Of a DNA stretch of 64,000 bases, positions 63,999-64,000 are shown one piece after another. The notes below the pieces were generated by a model, which saw nothing but the letters and a program-made list of their open reading frames with translations, made no database searches and had not been told where the DNA came from. This stretch comes from Lascolabacillus massiliensis (GTDB lineage: Bacteria > Bacteroidota > Bacteroidia > Bacteroidales > Dysgonomonadaceae): NCBI RefSeq assembly GCF_001282625.1, contig NZ_CTEJ01000001.1:1095948-1159947 (forward strand), read 5' to 3'. A program made the position numbers and the translations under genes. Numbering within the stretch: position 1 is the first letter of the stretch; each line of letters begins with the position of its first letter.

Positions 63999-64000
63999 TC

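Overview
The window is AT-rich DNA from a member of the Bacteroidota, most likely order Bacteroidales (possibly a Dysgonomonadaceae/Proteiniphilum-like lineage; the family is a guess). The signs are SusC/TonB-type outer-membrane proteins with carboxypeptidase-regulatory N-domains, a FISUMP lipoprotein, an extended S16, membrane-spanning TPR/AraC regulators of HTCS type, and many promoters of the Bacteroidota form TTTG-(about 20 bp)-TAnnTTTG. There is no rRNA, CRISPR array, insertion sequence, integrase or phage gene.

Layout. 1-9.9 kb: a TonB-dependent receptor, a small orphan protein, a secreted PHP-type phosphodiesterase, Dps, and a probable operon of an outer-membrane beta-barrel protein with a LytS-type kinase and LytTR regulator. 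10-28 kb: housekeeping and metabolism. This includes a YeiH-like exporter, SixA-like phosphatase and DUF4230 protein; a same-strand run lptF/G - ribBA - GT4 - rmuC - kbl - tdh; a START-like protein; an MFS transporter followed by a NagB/PIG-L fusion; mutS2; and tRNA-Met(CAT). 28-33.2 kb: a compact accessory locus. A 45-residue peptide gene and a FISUMP lipoprotein are divergent from an HprK-like P-loop protein, a PqqD-like protein and a one-chain ABC exporter. 33.1-50.4 kb: a 16-gene exopolysaccharide/capsule operon on the minus strand, from wza and wzc through dTDP-Fuc3NAc-type sugar genes, flippase, polymerase and glycosyltransferases to a WbaP/WcaJ-type initiating transferase and GDP-fucose synthase. 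50.4-53.7 kb: a secreted beta-helix protein, a small lipoprotein and a LuxR-type regulator. 53.9-64 kb: rpsP, two paralogous TPR-TM-AraC regulators, tRNA-Lys, ahcY, a small HExxH membrane protein, a secreted MsrB-MsrA fusion, and BON and BON/SH3 proteins.

How parts work together. The polysaccharide operon encodes an almost complete Wzx/Wzy-type pathway. It lacks rmlA/rmlB and gmd, so nucleotide-sugar precursors must come from elsewhere in the genome. kbl and tdh form the threonine-to-glycine route. The MFS gene and the NagB/PIG-L fusion look like an uptake-plus-processing pair, but the deaminase half has lost all four catalytic residues.

Most worth a second look: (1) the peptide / HprK-like / PqqD / ABC locus, which resembles a stripped-down RiPP pathway, with a YxxPxI motif in the small peptide like those bound by PqqD-type recognition elements; (2) the NagB-like domain with D72, D141, H143 and E148 equivalents all replaced; (3) a hybrid two-component regulator whose phospho-acceptor His is Gln, beside a paralog with no kinase or receiver at all; (4) tandem sugar ketoisomerases, one with a catalytic-site His replaced by Tyr; (5) a tRNA-Met with exchanged T-loop positions 54 and 58.
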